A stretch of 64,000 nucleotides of DNA from Xenorhabdus griffiniae (lineage in GTDB: Bacteria; Pseudomonadota; Gammaproteobacteria; Enterobacterales; Enterobacteriaceae): NCBI RefSeq assembly GCF_037265215.1, contig NZ_CP147737.1, positions 3,008,001-3,072,000 of the forward strand, in the 5' to 3' direction. The notes beneath the pieces were generated by a model. The model was not told the origin of the DNA, made no database searches, and saw only the letters and a program-made list of their open reading frames with translations. The position numbers and the translations under genes were made by a program. Shown here in pieces: positions 19,885 through 27,830 of the stretch (position 1 is the stretch's first letter; each line of letters begins with the position of its first letter).

Positions 19885-21102
19885 ATGGAATTTCGTAACT
19901 TGACCCCGTTTGCGGTCATGAACTATCAGATGCTCGATATCGAAGATACCGAACATTATGTCGCCGTGATGAAAATCGGCTATCAGCTTATTCCCACCGG
20001 ACAAGGGGAGTACCATGCTGAACTGCTGCCTGCGCCACCACTGTGCCTACAGGATGAATATCGCGGCACGATGAACACCTCACAAGTGTTACAAGAAAGC
20101 GACCTTGCCCCGTTCAAACCACGTTGTGATGTGATTGTCAACGGCACAGCGTATGCGCCACAAGGCAGACCCTGCCCTGAATTCCCCGTGCGGTTGCTGG
20201 TACAAAGCTCACAGGGACAAACCTTGCTCGATAAAACCCTCACTATCAGCGGTGAACGGGAATGTATCCGCGATGACAGTGGTCACTGGCAACTGAGTGA
20301 ACCAAAACCCTTGACTTCCCTGCCGCTGGATTACCGCTATGCCTTTGGCGGTGAGTGCAAAATCTACGCTAATGATGAAGCCAGCCAGCGTCTGCAAGGA
20401 TCTGATTACCTGACAACAGCGCAGCGTCAGCAACACCCGGACGGCGAAAAAGCGCCGCTTGCTCATGCTACCTGCGAAACCAATCCGCTGGGAACCGGTT
20501 TTATCACCCCGTGGTATGCCGAAGCTAAACAACTGACCGGCTATCCCGCACCGCGTATTACCCGACCGGATGCGCCATTTACTCTTGAGCTTTTTACCGC
20601 TCAACTGAATGGCACACTCCTCTCCGATACCCCCGCCTGCTCGCCACAGGGAATGGGATTTATCGGGCGTCCATGGCTGCCTCGTCGGGCATTAGCGGGG
20701 ACTTACGATGCTGACTGGCTTGAACATCGTCATCCTTATCTGCCGAAAGATTTTGATTTCGGCTACTGGAACGGGGCGCCAGCAGATCAACAGATCGCGT
20801 GGCCGGCCACTGATATCGCCATCACCCTGAACGGCCTGACCCCCGATGGTAAGCTGTATGTCTGTCTGCCGGGGCATCGCCCATTTATCCTGCTGCGGAT
20901 GCACAACGGCGTATTATTGCCCGTACCGATGCGCACGGACACGCTCATTATCGATAGCGATGCCAAAACACTGCACCTGACCTGTCGGCTAAATTTTAGG
21001 GCTGACCTGCCCGTGCGGGTTGCCGAAGCCCGGTTTGAAATCAGCCCAGATGCACCATTGCTCAAACTGGCTCCACGGGATGAGGAGAAAAAAGATGGCT
21101 GA
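19885..21102 (+). CDS. DUF2169-family type VI adaptor
   Basis: The N-terminus (MEFRNLTPFAVMNYQMLD) and the body (DDSGHWQLSEPKPL, DYRYAFGGEC, NPLGTGF, FIGRPWLPRRALAGTYD) are those of DUF2169 proteins. These act as chaperones or adaptors that load PAAR-bearing effectors onto the spike. The length of 405 residues is typical, with no signal peptide or membrane segment. It lies 14 bp after vgrG and overlaps the PAAR-like gene by 8 bp. That order, VgrG, adaptor, PAAR, effector, implies it serves the Rhs protein encoded downstream. Confidence 0.88.
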   Translation: MEFRNLTPFAVMNYQMLDIEDTEHYVAVMKIGYQLIPTGQGEYHAELLPAPPLCLQDEYRGTMNTSQVLQESDLAPFKPRCDVIVNGTAYAPQGRPCPEFPVRLLVQSSQGQTLLDKTLTISGERECIRDDSGHWQLSEPKPLTSLPLDYRYAFGGECKIYANDEASQRLQGSDYLTTAQRQQHPDGEKAPLAHATCETNPLGTGFITPWYAEAKQLTGYPAPRITRPDAPFTLELFTAQLNGTLLSDTPACSPQGMGFIGRPWLPRRALAGTYDADWLEHRHPYLPKDFDFGYWNGAPADQQIAWPATDIAITLNGLTPDGKLYVCLPGHRPFILLRMHNGVLLPVPMRTDTLIIDSDAKTLHLTCRLNFRADLPVRVAEARFEISPDAPLLKLAPRDEEKKDG

Positions 21103-21451
21103 TAACTACCTTGCCCGTACAGCAGGTGACTGGATGATTGTCGGCACGCTGCCGGATGTATGCAAAACCCCGATGGGCGCTTCCACTCCGCCCATTCCTT
21201 ATCCGGTGGTGGCGAAACTGGCGGACAGCGCCTCGCCGGTTCCCTCTGTGCGTGCCAATGGCAAGCCGGCCGTGGTATTTGCCAACAGTTTTGTCCCGAC
21301 CACTATTGGTGACCAGCCCGGTGTAGCGAACGGGGTTAAAAGTGGCACGGTTGGCGGTAAATGCCATCCGCAGGAGCACACCAATACGGTGCGAGCGGGC
21401 AACAAACTGGTATTACGTCACGGCGATAAATTTTGGATGAACGGGGCATAA
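21095..21451 (+). CDS. PAAR-like DUF4150 spike-tip protein
   Basis: A 118-residue DUF4150 protein, a PAAR-like tip. It starts MADNYLARTAGDWMIVGT and contains PDVCKTPMG, PIPYPVVAKL, SFVPTTIGDQPGVANGVKSG and GGKCHPQEHTNTVRAG. I used the ATG at 21095 with gaggag upstream; the start lies inside the end of the DUF2169 gene. The Rhs gene follows 11 bp later. The Rhs protein lacks a PAAR domain of its own, so this separate tip probably supplies it. Confidence 0.88.
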   Translation: MADNYLARTAGDWMIVGTLPDVCKTPMGASTPPIPYPVVAKLADSASPVPSVRANGKPAVVFANSFVPTTIGDQPGVANGVKSGTVGGKCHPQEHTNTVRAGNKLVLRHGDKFWMNGA

Positions 21452-21462
21452 GGAAAGAAACG

Positions 21463-24400
21463 ATGACAGAACAATCTTCGACGCTGGTTGTTACACCCAC
21501 TGTTTATGAAGGCAAGGAATTTTGTGAGGAATTTCATATTCGGACCCAGGCAGAGGCGGAAACTGCACTGAGTCGGGTCGATACGCTCTATCCACAGAGC
21601 CGCCGATATTATGGCGCTTATGGAGACGACCCAGAATTAGATCAATACTACAATCACGAAGACGCCAAATTCGAAGCGCAGTCTTTTAAAAAAGCGGCAC
21701 AGGATGCCGTTGACAAATTCAACAGCGGCGAGTTTCCACTGAAAGCGTGGGAAGAAAAGGAAAAAACAAAAGAACCTGACTATCCTCAGCCCAATTCCCC
21801 CTTACCGGCCAGAGTCCGCGATGACAGCCCGACAGGAACAGGGAATACCCTTGGCAAAATTACCGCTCAGGCAGCCCCAGCACAAGTGTCAGTGGCAGAA
21901 GCCAATCCCATTCCCAAAGCAGAAACACCGGCAGAAAAGGGAATGTGGGATAAAACCGTTGACTGGTTTCAGGAAACCGCCGATAGCGTCAGCAAATGGA
22001 TTGATGAGAGTCAACATAATCTGGAGGCGGCCTGGGAGAATCCCGGGGAAGCGGCTATCGGGGCAGGAAAAGCGCTTTGGAATACCATCCCTGAAATGGC
22101 GGAATTGCTTGGCAAGGGCATGGTGATCGCCACAACAGCCCCCGCCGCCGCCGCCGAAAAAACCTGGGAATATATGGGAGGCGCTCCTGTCGGCATTGCC
22201 GAAATGCAGCAAAAGGCCGTAGAGATGGTCAATGCTGACGCCATTAAACTGGAAATGAAAAGCGACGCAGAAAAAGGGGGCGCCTTCGCTTTCGATATCG
22301 GTAGTATCGCTATGGGTGGGGCGGGGATACTTAAAGGCGCAGCAAAAGGCACCGCAAAAGCAGCAGCCAAAGCTGAAGGCAAGGTGTTGAGTAAAAAGGC
22401 CAACACTGCTGAAGTATCGGGGGCCAAAATCAAAGGCCAGTCTCAGGAAACCGTTAACCCCACGCCGGCAAAACCCAAAAATGCCGAAAAAGACCCGGTT
22501 GACAACAAATCCAGCGAAAAAGACGGCAGTTGCACGGAGACGTGCGGTACAAAAGGTGAGCCTGTCGATATGGCCACCGGCGACTTCCTGCAAGTCTGGC
22601 CGGTGATTGCCATTCCCGGGCTGTTGCCAATCACCCTGACCCGCACCTATCGCTCCACCGCCAAATTCAGCGGCCTGTTTGGGCCGAAATGGGCCGATGA
22701 CTGGTCACGTCAGCTGGTGCTGAGTGACGGCAAGGTCAACTTCACGGATGCAGACGGCGTGATCTACGATTTCAGCACCCCGGATAACACCGTGCTTGCC
22801 CGTAATCTGCATATCCCGCATTACGTGCTGACGGGGGAATTGAACGGCGAGCTGCAATTGACCGATCGCCGATCGCAGCTGATTTACCATTTCAATTATG
22901 TGATCGGATCGCTCCGCAAGCTGTCTGCGATCACCGATCGTCGCCAAAACGCTATTCAGTTTCTCTATGATGCACAGTCACAACTCATCGAAATTACCCG
23001 CACGGATGGTTTCCGGTTACTTCTGGGCTATCACAGACAGCAACTCCAGACGGTCGATTATCTCGAACCGCAGAAGCAGAAACAGCAGCGATTAGTCACC
23101 TGTCATTATGATCCGCAGGGCTATCTCAATGAATGTGATGCCTTCCAGTACAATCACCTGTGGCATGAATATGATGTTCAGGGGCGGATGATCCGCTGGC
23201 ATGACACCGACCAGACTGATTTTAACCTCACTTATGATGAACAGGGACGGGTTCTGACAACGAGTACGGCCAGCGGTTACTGGTGCGATAGTTTTCACTA
23301 TGATGATCGGTTGCGTATCACGACCTACCGGGATGCTGAGGGCGGGGAAACTCAGCACCATTACGATCACCATGGACTGGTTTTCCGTGAAATTGATCCA
23401 TTAGGCAGAATCACCCGTCGGCAGTGGCGCAACAGCCAAAAAATGTGGGAAGCAGATCCCGCGGGCAATGTCACCACCTTTGATTACAACCCTGACGGTG
23501 CGCTGACGGCAGTAAAGCTTTCAACCGGCGAAATTTTTGCTTACGGTTATGACGAACACGGGCAGCTTATTGAAAGTGTCCTGCCGACCGGCGAGCGCTG
23601 GCACTATCACTATGATGAGCAGGGTAACCTTACTGAACTGATCAACCCGCTGGGGCACAAGGAGGAATATCAATACGGTACACAGGGAGAATTACGCCAG
23701 CACCTGCTGCCGGATGGCCGCCAGTGGCACTATACCTACGATAAACAACAACGGCTGGCAGCGGTTATCACGCCGGACGGCCAGACCACCGGCTTACAGC
23801 TGGATGAACTGGGGCGCCTGCGCCAAATCACCGATGCCCTGAAACAGCACACCCACTACCATTACAGTGATGCCCATGCCAGCCTCAATGGCAGCCTGAC
23901 CGATATCGAACTGCCGGACGGCACCACGCAGCAACTGGAATATGATACTGAACGACGTGTAGTGGCCGCCACTGACGGCGAGGGCCGCACCACACGCTAC
24001 ACGTACGGTGCATTTGACCTGCTGACTCAGGTGACCCGCCCCGATGGCACCACGCTGCGTTTTGGCTATGATCGCCTGACCCGCCTGCAATCGGTCACGG
24101 CGTCCACCGGCGAAACTTACCGTTATGAGCGGGATGCGGCCGGCCAGATTATCCGCGAAATCGATTTTACCGGCCGCACCCTGGAATATCAGTACGATAA
24201 ACTGGGACGTCGCACCCAGGTGCAATACCCCGATGGTCAGCAACTGCGCTGGCACTATTCCGCGGCGGGGTTGCTGGTCAGACAGGAAAGCGGGCAGCCA
24301 GAAGAAAACCAGTGGGTACTGAAGGACACCACCACGTACGAATACAACAAACGCCATCAGCTGGTGAAAGCCGCCAATGCCGATGCCGTGGTGGAATATG

Positions 24401-26238
24401 AGTATGACAAGACTACGGGCCTGCCGATTTGTGAGCGAATCAACGGGCGGGAAATCACCCGCGAATGGGACAGCCTGACGGGGAGGCCGGTCAGTGAAAG
24501 CCTGGATGGTCACACCCTGCACTTTGGCTATCACCCGTTATCAGGCGCACTGAATCATTTTCAGTTTAACCAACATGCCCCGCTGACACTCCGGCATGAT
24601 GCACTGGGACGGGAAACGGTGCGCGAAAGTGCCCGCGGGTTTATTCTCGCCAGCCGTTATACCGCAACGGGTTTACTGGCCCATCAGTCAGCCGGGCGGG
24701 ACAGCGCCTTTTTCCAAGAGGCGCTGTCACAAAACGATCCGCATTTTCCTCCCCAGGCGACCGCCGTCAACCGGAGCTGGCAATACGACCGGGCGCATAA
24801 TGTCCGGGTTATTGACGACAATTGGGGGCAAACCCGCTACCGTTATAATACCAACGACCAGATAGTACACACGCTGTTCGAGGGGTTACGCCCCCATGAA
24901 GAGCAATTCAGTTACGATGCCAACGGCAACCTGCGCCAACATTTGCCGGTTGATGCGCAGGGCGCAATGGAACAGTTTACACAACGCCAGCAGGCTGGCC
25001 GGGTGGTGCAACGGGGGGATTCGCGTTATCACTATGATGATAACGGCAGACTTATCGAAAAAATCGAACAGTATGACGGCTTCCGCCCCCAGGTCTGGCG
25101 TTACCGCTGGGATACCCAAAACCAGCTTACCCACTTAGAAACCCCGGATGGCTCGCGCTGGCAGTATTGCTACGACCCGTTTGGTAGGCGAATTCGCAAA
25201 ATCAAAGAACGCGATGGAAAACTGACCGCCGCTAATTTGCAACTGTGGCTGGCGGGCAAGCCGGATTTGCCGGATAATCCCAAGGCGCTGGGCGGTTATG
25301 ATTACCTGTGGAGCGGTGACCAGCTGATTGAGGAAGTGCCGTTTCAGCGTGACGGCACCCGGCTGGAAGAGAAGCGCGTGCGCTGGCTGTATGAGCCGGG
25401 CAGCCTGACGCCAGCGGCGCGTTTTGAGCGCGGCAAACTGCATTATGCTATCCATGATCATCAGGGCACCGTACGGGAACTGCTGGATGAACAAGGGGAG
25501 ATGATCTGGGGCCAGCACCTGACCACCTGGGGCCACGCCGAAAAACGCGGCGGCGTCCCGTCCCATCACCCGGATTACCATGTTCAGTGTCACTTCCGGT
25601 TTTTAGGGCAATATTTTGATGAGGAGTCGGGTCTTTTTTACAATCGGCACCGCTACTACTCGCCGGAGACTGCGCAGTACATCAGCCCTGATCCCATCGG
25701 GCTGCTGGGCGGGTTTAATCCGTATTCGTATGTCCATAACCCCACCGGATGGGTAGACCCCTTTGGATTAACAAATTGTCCATCTTCATTCATAAATGAT
25801 GATGTTGTTAATCATTCTAGTAAAGGAGACTGGAAGGAAGCCAGTTCTATGCCACCGAGGGATAGAAAAACATTCCCAAACGGAAGGTTAAGTGGTGGGG
25901 GACATGGACAATCAGCTATTCGGGAGTTAGAAGCAAGAGGTATCCCTTACAATATAGAGCATACTTATCCTAATGGGGTACGGGTAGGAAATATACCTAA
26001 CCATGCATCTAAAGCGAAACGCAAAGGAACAGGCCAATCATGGTTCCCAGAAAATTGGAGTGATGCAGATATTAAACATGCAGGGAAAGTAATTTGGGAT
26101 TCTCCAAGTAGTGTAAAAGTAGACATGCCTTCTGGCGGAACTATGATTTCAGGAACACATAATGGAGTCTTTATCCGAGTTGTCCGTGACCCTAAAGGGG
26201 GCGGCTCTATTTTCCCAGATAATTCAATTCAACCTTAA
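21463..26238 (+). CDS. Rhs-family type VI effector with C-terminal EndoU-like nuclease domain
   Basis: A 1591-residue polymorphic toxin. The first 370 or so residues include an Ala/Gly-rich hydrophobic stretch (about 190-310). A DUF6531-like entry follows (GEPVDMATGDFLQVW), then many YD repeats, then the Rhs core end (YFDEESGLFYNRHRYY, DPIGLLGGFNPYSYVHNP, DPFGL). Self-cleavage is known to occur near this core end in the family. The variable end from residue 1437 (base 25771) is AT-rich, unlike the core, and has GGGHGQ, YPNGVRVGN, NHASKAKRKGTGQSWFP and a final Gly/Ile-rich part. This fits the EndoU RNase family, with His1481, His1500 and His1514 as candidate catalytic residues. I chose the ATG at 21463 (aggaaag upstream). 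Confidence 0.9.
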   Translation: MTEQSSTLVVTPTVYEGKEFCEEFHIRTQAEAETALSRVDTLYPQSRRYYGAYGDDPELDQYYNHEDAKFEAQSFKKAAQDAVDKFNSGEFPLKAWEEKEKTKEPDYPQPNSPLPARVRDDSPTGTGNTLGKITAQAAPAQVSVAEANPIPKAETPAEKGMWDKTVDWFQETADSVSKWIDESQHNLEAAWENPGEAAIGAGKALWNTIPEMAELLGKGMVIATTAPAAAAEKTWEYMGGAPVGIAEMQQKAVEMVNADAIKLEMKSDAEKGGAFAFDIGSIAMGGAGILKGAAKGTAKAAAKAEGKVLSKKANTAEVSGAKIKGQSQETVNPTPAKPKNAEKDPVDNKSSEKDGSCTETCGTKGEPVDMATGDFLQVWPVIAIPGLLPITLTRTYRSTAKFSGLFGPKWADDWSRQLVLSDGKVNFTDADGVIYDFSTPDNTVLARNLHIPHYVLTGELNGELQLTDRRSQLIYHFNYVIGSLRKLSAITDRRQNAIQFLYDAQSQLIEITRTDGFRLLLGYHRQQLQTVDYLEPQKQKQQRLVTCHYDPQGYLNECDAFQYNHLWHEYDVQGRMIRWHDTDQTDFNLTYDEQGRVLTTSTASGYWCDSFHYDDRLRITTYRDAEGGETQHHYDHHGLVFREIDPLGRITRRQWRNSQKMWEADPAGNVTTFDYNPDGALTAVKLSTGEIFAYGYDEHGQLIESVLPTGERWHYHYDEQGNLTELINPLGHKEEYQYGTQGELRQHLLPDGRQWHYTYDKQQRLAAVITPDGQTTGLQLDELGRLRQITDALKQHTHYHYSDAHASLNGSLTDIELPDGTTQQLEYDTERRVVAATDGEGRTTRYTYGAFDLLTQVTRPDGTTLRFGYDRLTRLQSVTASTGETYRYERDAAGQIIREIDFTGRTLEYQYDKLGRRTQVQYPDGQQLRWHYSAAGLLVRQESGQPEENQWVLKDTTTYEYNKRHQLVKAANADAVVEYEYDKTTGLPICERINGREITREWDSLTGRPVSESLDGHTLHFGYHPLSGALNHFQFNQHAPLTLRHDALGRETVRESARGFILASRYTATGLLAHQSAGRDSAFFQEALSQNDPHFPPQATAVNRSWQYDRAHNVRVIDDNWGQTRYRYNTNDQIVHTLFEGLRPHEEQFSYDANGNLRQHLPVDAQGAMEQFTQRQQAGRVVQRGDSRYHYDDNGRLIEKIEQYDGFRPQVWRYRWDTQNQLTHLETPDGSRWQYCYDPFGRRIRKIKERDGKLTAANLQLWLAGKPDLPDNPKALGGYDYLWSGDQLIEEVPFQRDGTRLEEKRVRWLYEPGSLTPAARFERGKLHYAIHDHQGTVRELLDEQGEMIWGQHLTTWGHAEKRGGVPSHHPDYHVQCHFRFLGQYFDEESGLFYNRHRYYSPETAQYISPDPIGLLGGFNPYSYVHNPTGWVDPFGLTNCPSSFINDDVVNHSSKGDWKEASSMPPRDRKTFPNGRLSGGGHGQSAIRELEARGIPYNIEHTYPNGVRVGNIPNHASKAKRKGTGQSWFPENWSDADIKHAGKVIWDSPSSVKVDMPSGGTMISGTHNGVFIRVVRDPKGGGSIFPDNSIQP

Positions 26239-26241
26239 CGC

Positions 26242-26865
26242 ATGATGGATTATATGAATATAGAACATAGCATTCGTGAAATTAAAAGAAAGTGTGATGA
26301 AATACTCTCTTTTAATATGTGGTTTAATTTTCATGACGGATTTTTTTGGTCAATTATTGAATTAATTGATAATGATTTTCTTATAGATATCTATAGTTCT
26401 ATTGAAGATAAATATCTTGAAATTTTGTGCCATGAACCAGTAATTATTTCTTTGGTAGAATCAACTCAGAGCAAGGAACTGATTGATTTAATTAAAAACA
26501 TAAGAGATTACAAATCTGGTTTAATTGATGATATTCTTATTCATGATATCGAATCAGCTTTATTTGTTAATTATGATGAGCCAGAAAACCATTTGAGTGC
26601 CCAAGAATTTAAAGATACTTACATGACCCTTAAAAAACTAACTAAAGAGGCTTTGAATACAGAGCAAGATAATGAAAGTATAAAAAACACCTTAGACTCA
26701 ATCATTGATTTTTCAGAAAAAAACAGACATGAATATTTATCTTACGTCCGTGTGTATTGGCTAAGTCTTTATTTTTATAAGTCAAACTATAAACTTAAAA
26801 ACCAAGATGAAATAGAATATTATAAGAGAAATTTATCTGAACTATTTCCATGTGGTAGCTTTTAA
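26242..26865 (+). CDS. Candidate immunity protein for the EndoU-like Rhs toxin
   Basis: A soluble, acidic, helical protein of up to 207 residues, beginning 3 bp after the Rhs stop. I do not recognise the family. The assignment rests on position (an immunity gene normally follows the toxin end), on matching AT-rich composition and on the absence of a signal peptide. The ATG codons at 26242, 26245 and 26254 are all possible starts, none with a clear ribosome site, so translation may be coupled to the toxin. A strong terminator follows at 26899. Confidence 0.72.
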   Translation: MMDYMNIEHSIREIKRKCDEILSFNMWFNFHDGFFWSIIELIDNDFLIDIYSSIEDKYLEILCHEPVIISLVESTQSKELIDLIKNIRDYKSGLIDDILIHDIESALFVNYDEPENHLSAQEFKDTYMTLKKLTKEALNTEQDNESIKNTLDSIIDFSEKNRHEYLSYVRVYWLSLYFYKSNYKLKNQDEIEYYKRNLSELFPCGSF

Positions 26866-26898
26866 ATTAATAATAACTGAAATATGATTCACGTTATT

Positions 26899-26942
26899 AA
26901 GCCGGAAAGATCAGCGTGATCTTCCGGCTTTCTTCTTTTTTA
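26899..26942 (+). terminator. Terminator after the EndoU immunity gene (block 1)
   Basis: The arms aagccggaaagatca and tgatcttccggctt form a stem with one bulged A, followed by a T-rich run. Nearly the same sequence appears at 33655/34555, where it is split by the IS, and at 36449. It therefore marks the left edge of a repeated block. Confidence 0.85.
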
Positions 26943-26963
26943 AGAGCCGCTCATTCCCTGCCC

Positions 26964-27287
26964 TTAGTTGCTGTTGTAGTCGCCAATCAGTTCCCGCATC
27001 CGCAGCTTAATCTCACTGAGCTGGGCTTGCTGGCGCTGGTACTGTTGCTTCATTGTGTGGGTGTCGTCGCTGTCAGGAATGAGCACTAAACAGCCATCCA
27101 TAATCTTGACGGTGAGTGTGCCACCAATATCAAATCCGGCCTGCTTAAGCCACTGCCCTTTAAGATGAATTGCGGGCGGGGCATTGGCCTTGTCATTTTG
27201 CGGCACGTATCCCACGGTGTAATAACGTTCGGTTTTTGCCGCTTTATTTACGGCACGGTTTTGCCTAGAATGCGCCTTAGCCATCAT
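26964..27287 (-). CDS. SymE-like protein (copy 1)
   Basis: A basic protein of 107 residues related to SymE, the AbrB-fold toxin of E. coli type I toxin-antitoxin loci. The core reads RYYTVGYVPQN, then PAIHLKGQWLKQAGFDIG and LTVKIMDGCLVLIPDSD. The start is one of two adjacent ATGs at 27287/27284, with aggag upstream. SymE-like genes are often found beside Rhs loci. It lies downstream of the XRE gene on the same strand, and its near-copy is at 34601. Whether it is still toxic or has become a regulator or nucleoid-binding protein cannot be told; I saw no obvious antisense RNA. Confidence 0.8.
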   Translation of the reverse strand: MMAKAHSRQNRAVNKAAKTERYYTVGYVPQNDKANAPPAIHLKGQWLKQAGFDIGGTLTVKIMDGCLVLIPDSDDTHTMKQQYQRQQAQLSEIKLRMRELIGDYNSN

Positions 27288-27361
27288 TCAACTCCTTGTT
27301 AGTTGGTTGTGGTCAGCGGCGTTGGTGTGTTGCAACCACATCAGCGCCGCGTTAAGTCAGA

Positions 27362-27694
27362 TTATCCAATCAATAGCCTAGCCTGATGCTTGAGAATCAG
27401 GGCATCCAGCACTGAAATCACCGAACGTTGTTCTTCCTCATCCATCTGTTTAACCGCCTCAAACTTCAGCTTCAGTTCGTCCTGCGGTTCACGTTCTTCT
27501 TCCTCAAATATCAGCCAGTCCGCCGACACATTAAAAGTGACAGCAATCCGCTTGAGAATGTCCAAAGAGGGCTGTGCTTCACCAGACTCGTAGCGGCGAA
27601 CTTGGGTCAGGTGTATGCCTACACGCTCAGCCATCTGGGGCTGGGTCAGGCTATGCTGCTTGCGCAGTTGCAGAAAGCGGGTAGAAAAACTCAT
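27362..27694 (-). CDS. XRE-family helix-turn-helix regulator (copy 1)
   Basis: A small repressor-type protein. The N-terminal helix-turn-helix reads LRKQHSLTQPQMAERVGI, then TQVRRYESGEAQPS. It is followed by SADWLIFEEEE and an acidic helical tail likely to dimerise. I chose the ATG at 27694 (MSFSTRFLQL) because homology with the second copy begins there and aaggaa lies upstream; a longer frame begins at 27730. It is divergent from the primase gene at 27831, so it probably controls both directions from the region between them. Confidence 0.88.
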   Translation of the reverse strand: MSFSTRFLQLRKQHSLTQPQMAERVGIHLTQVRRYESGEAQPSLDILKRIAVTFNVSADWLIFEEEEREPQDELKLKFEAVKQMDEEEQRSVISVLDALILKHQARLLIG

Positions 27695-27754
27695 CCAGTC
27701 TGTTCCTTTGTCAATATTGATGAGTTCCATTATCGCCCCCTGTTCTAAATAGAC

Positions 27755-27802
27755 TTGACTAAATAATCTTTATAGAGCATATAATAATATCTATAGAGAG
27801 CA
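27755..27802 (+). promoter_or_regulatory. Putative promoter and repressor sites between XRE copy 1 and the primase
   Basis: The sequence ttgact (27755-27760) and tataat (27780-27785) could be the -35 and -10 of the primase promoter, although the 19-base spacer is long. Two related direct repeats, tctttatagag (27767) and tctatagagag (27790), flank the -10 and are candidate operators for the divergent XRE protein. Confidence 0.4.
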
Positions 27803-27830
27803 TTGACAAGGTTTTAAAAGGAACATTTTT

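Noticed and set aside
21889..25593. Several long minus-strand frames inside the Rhs gene
   Set aside because: Shadows of a GC-rich repeat-bearing gene; no recognisable domains.
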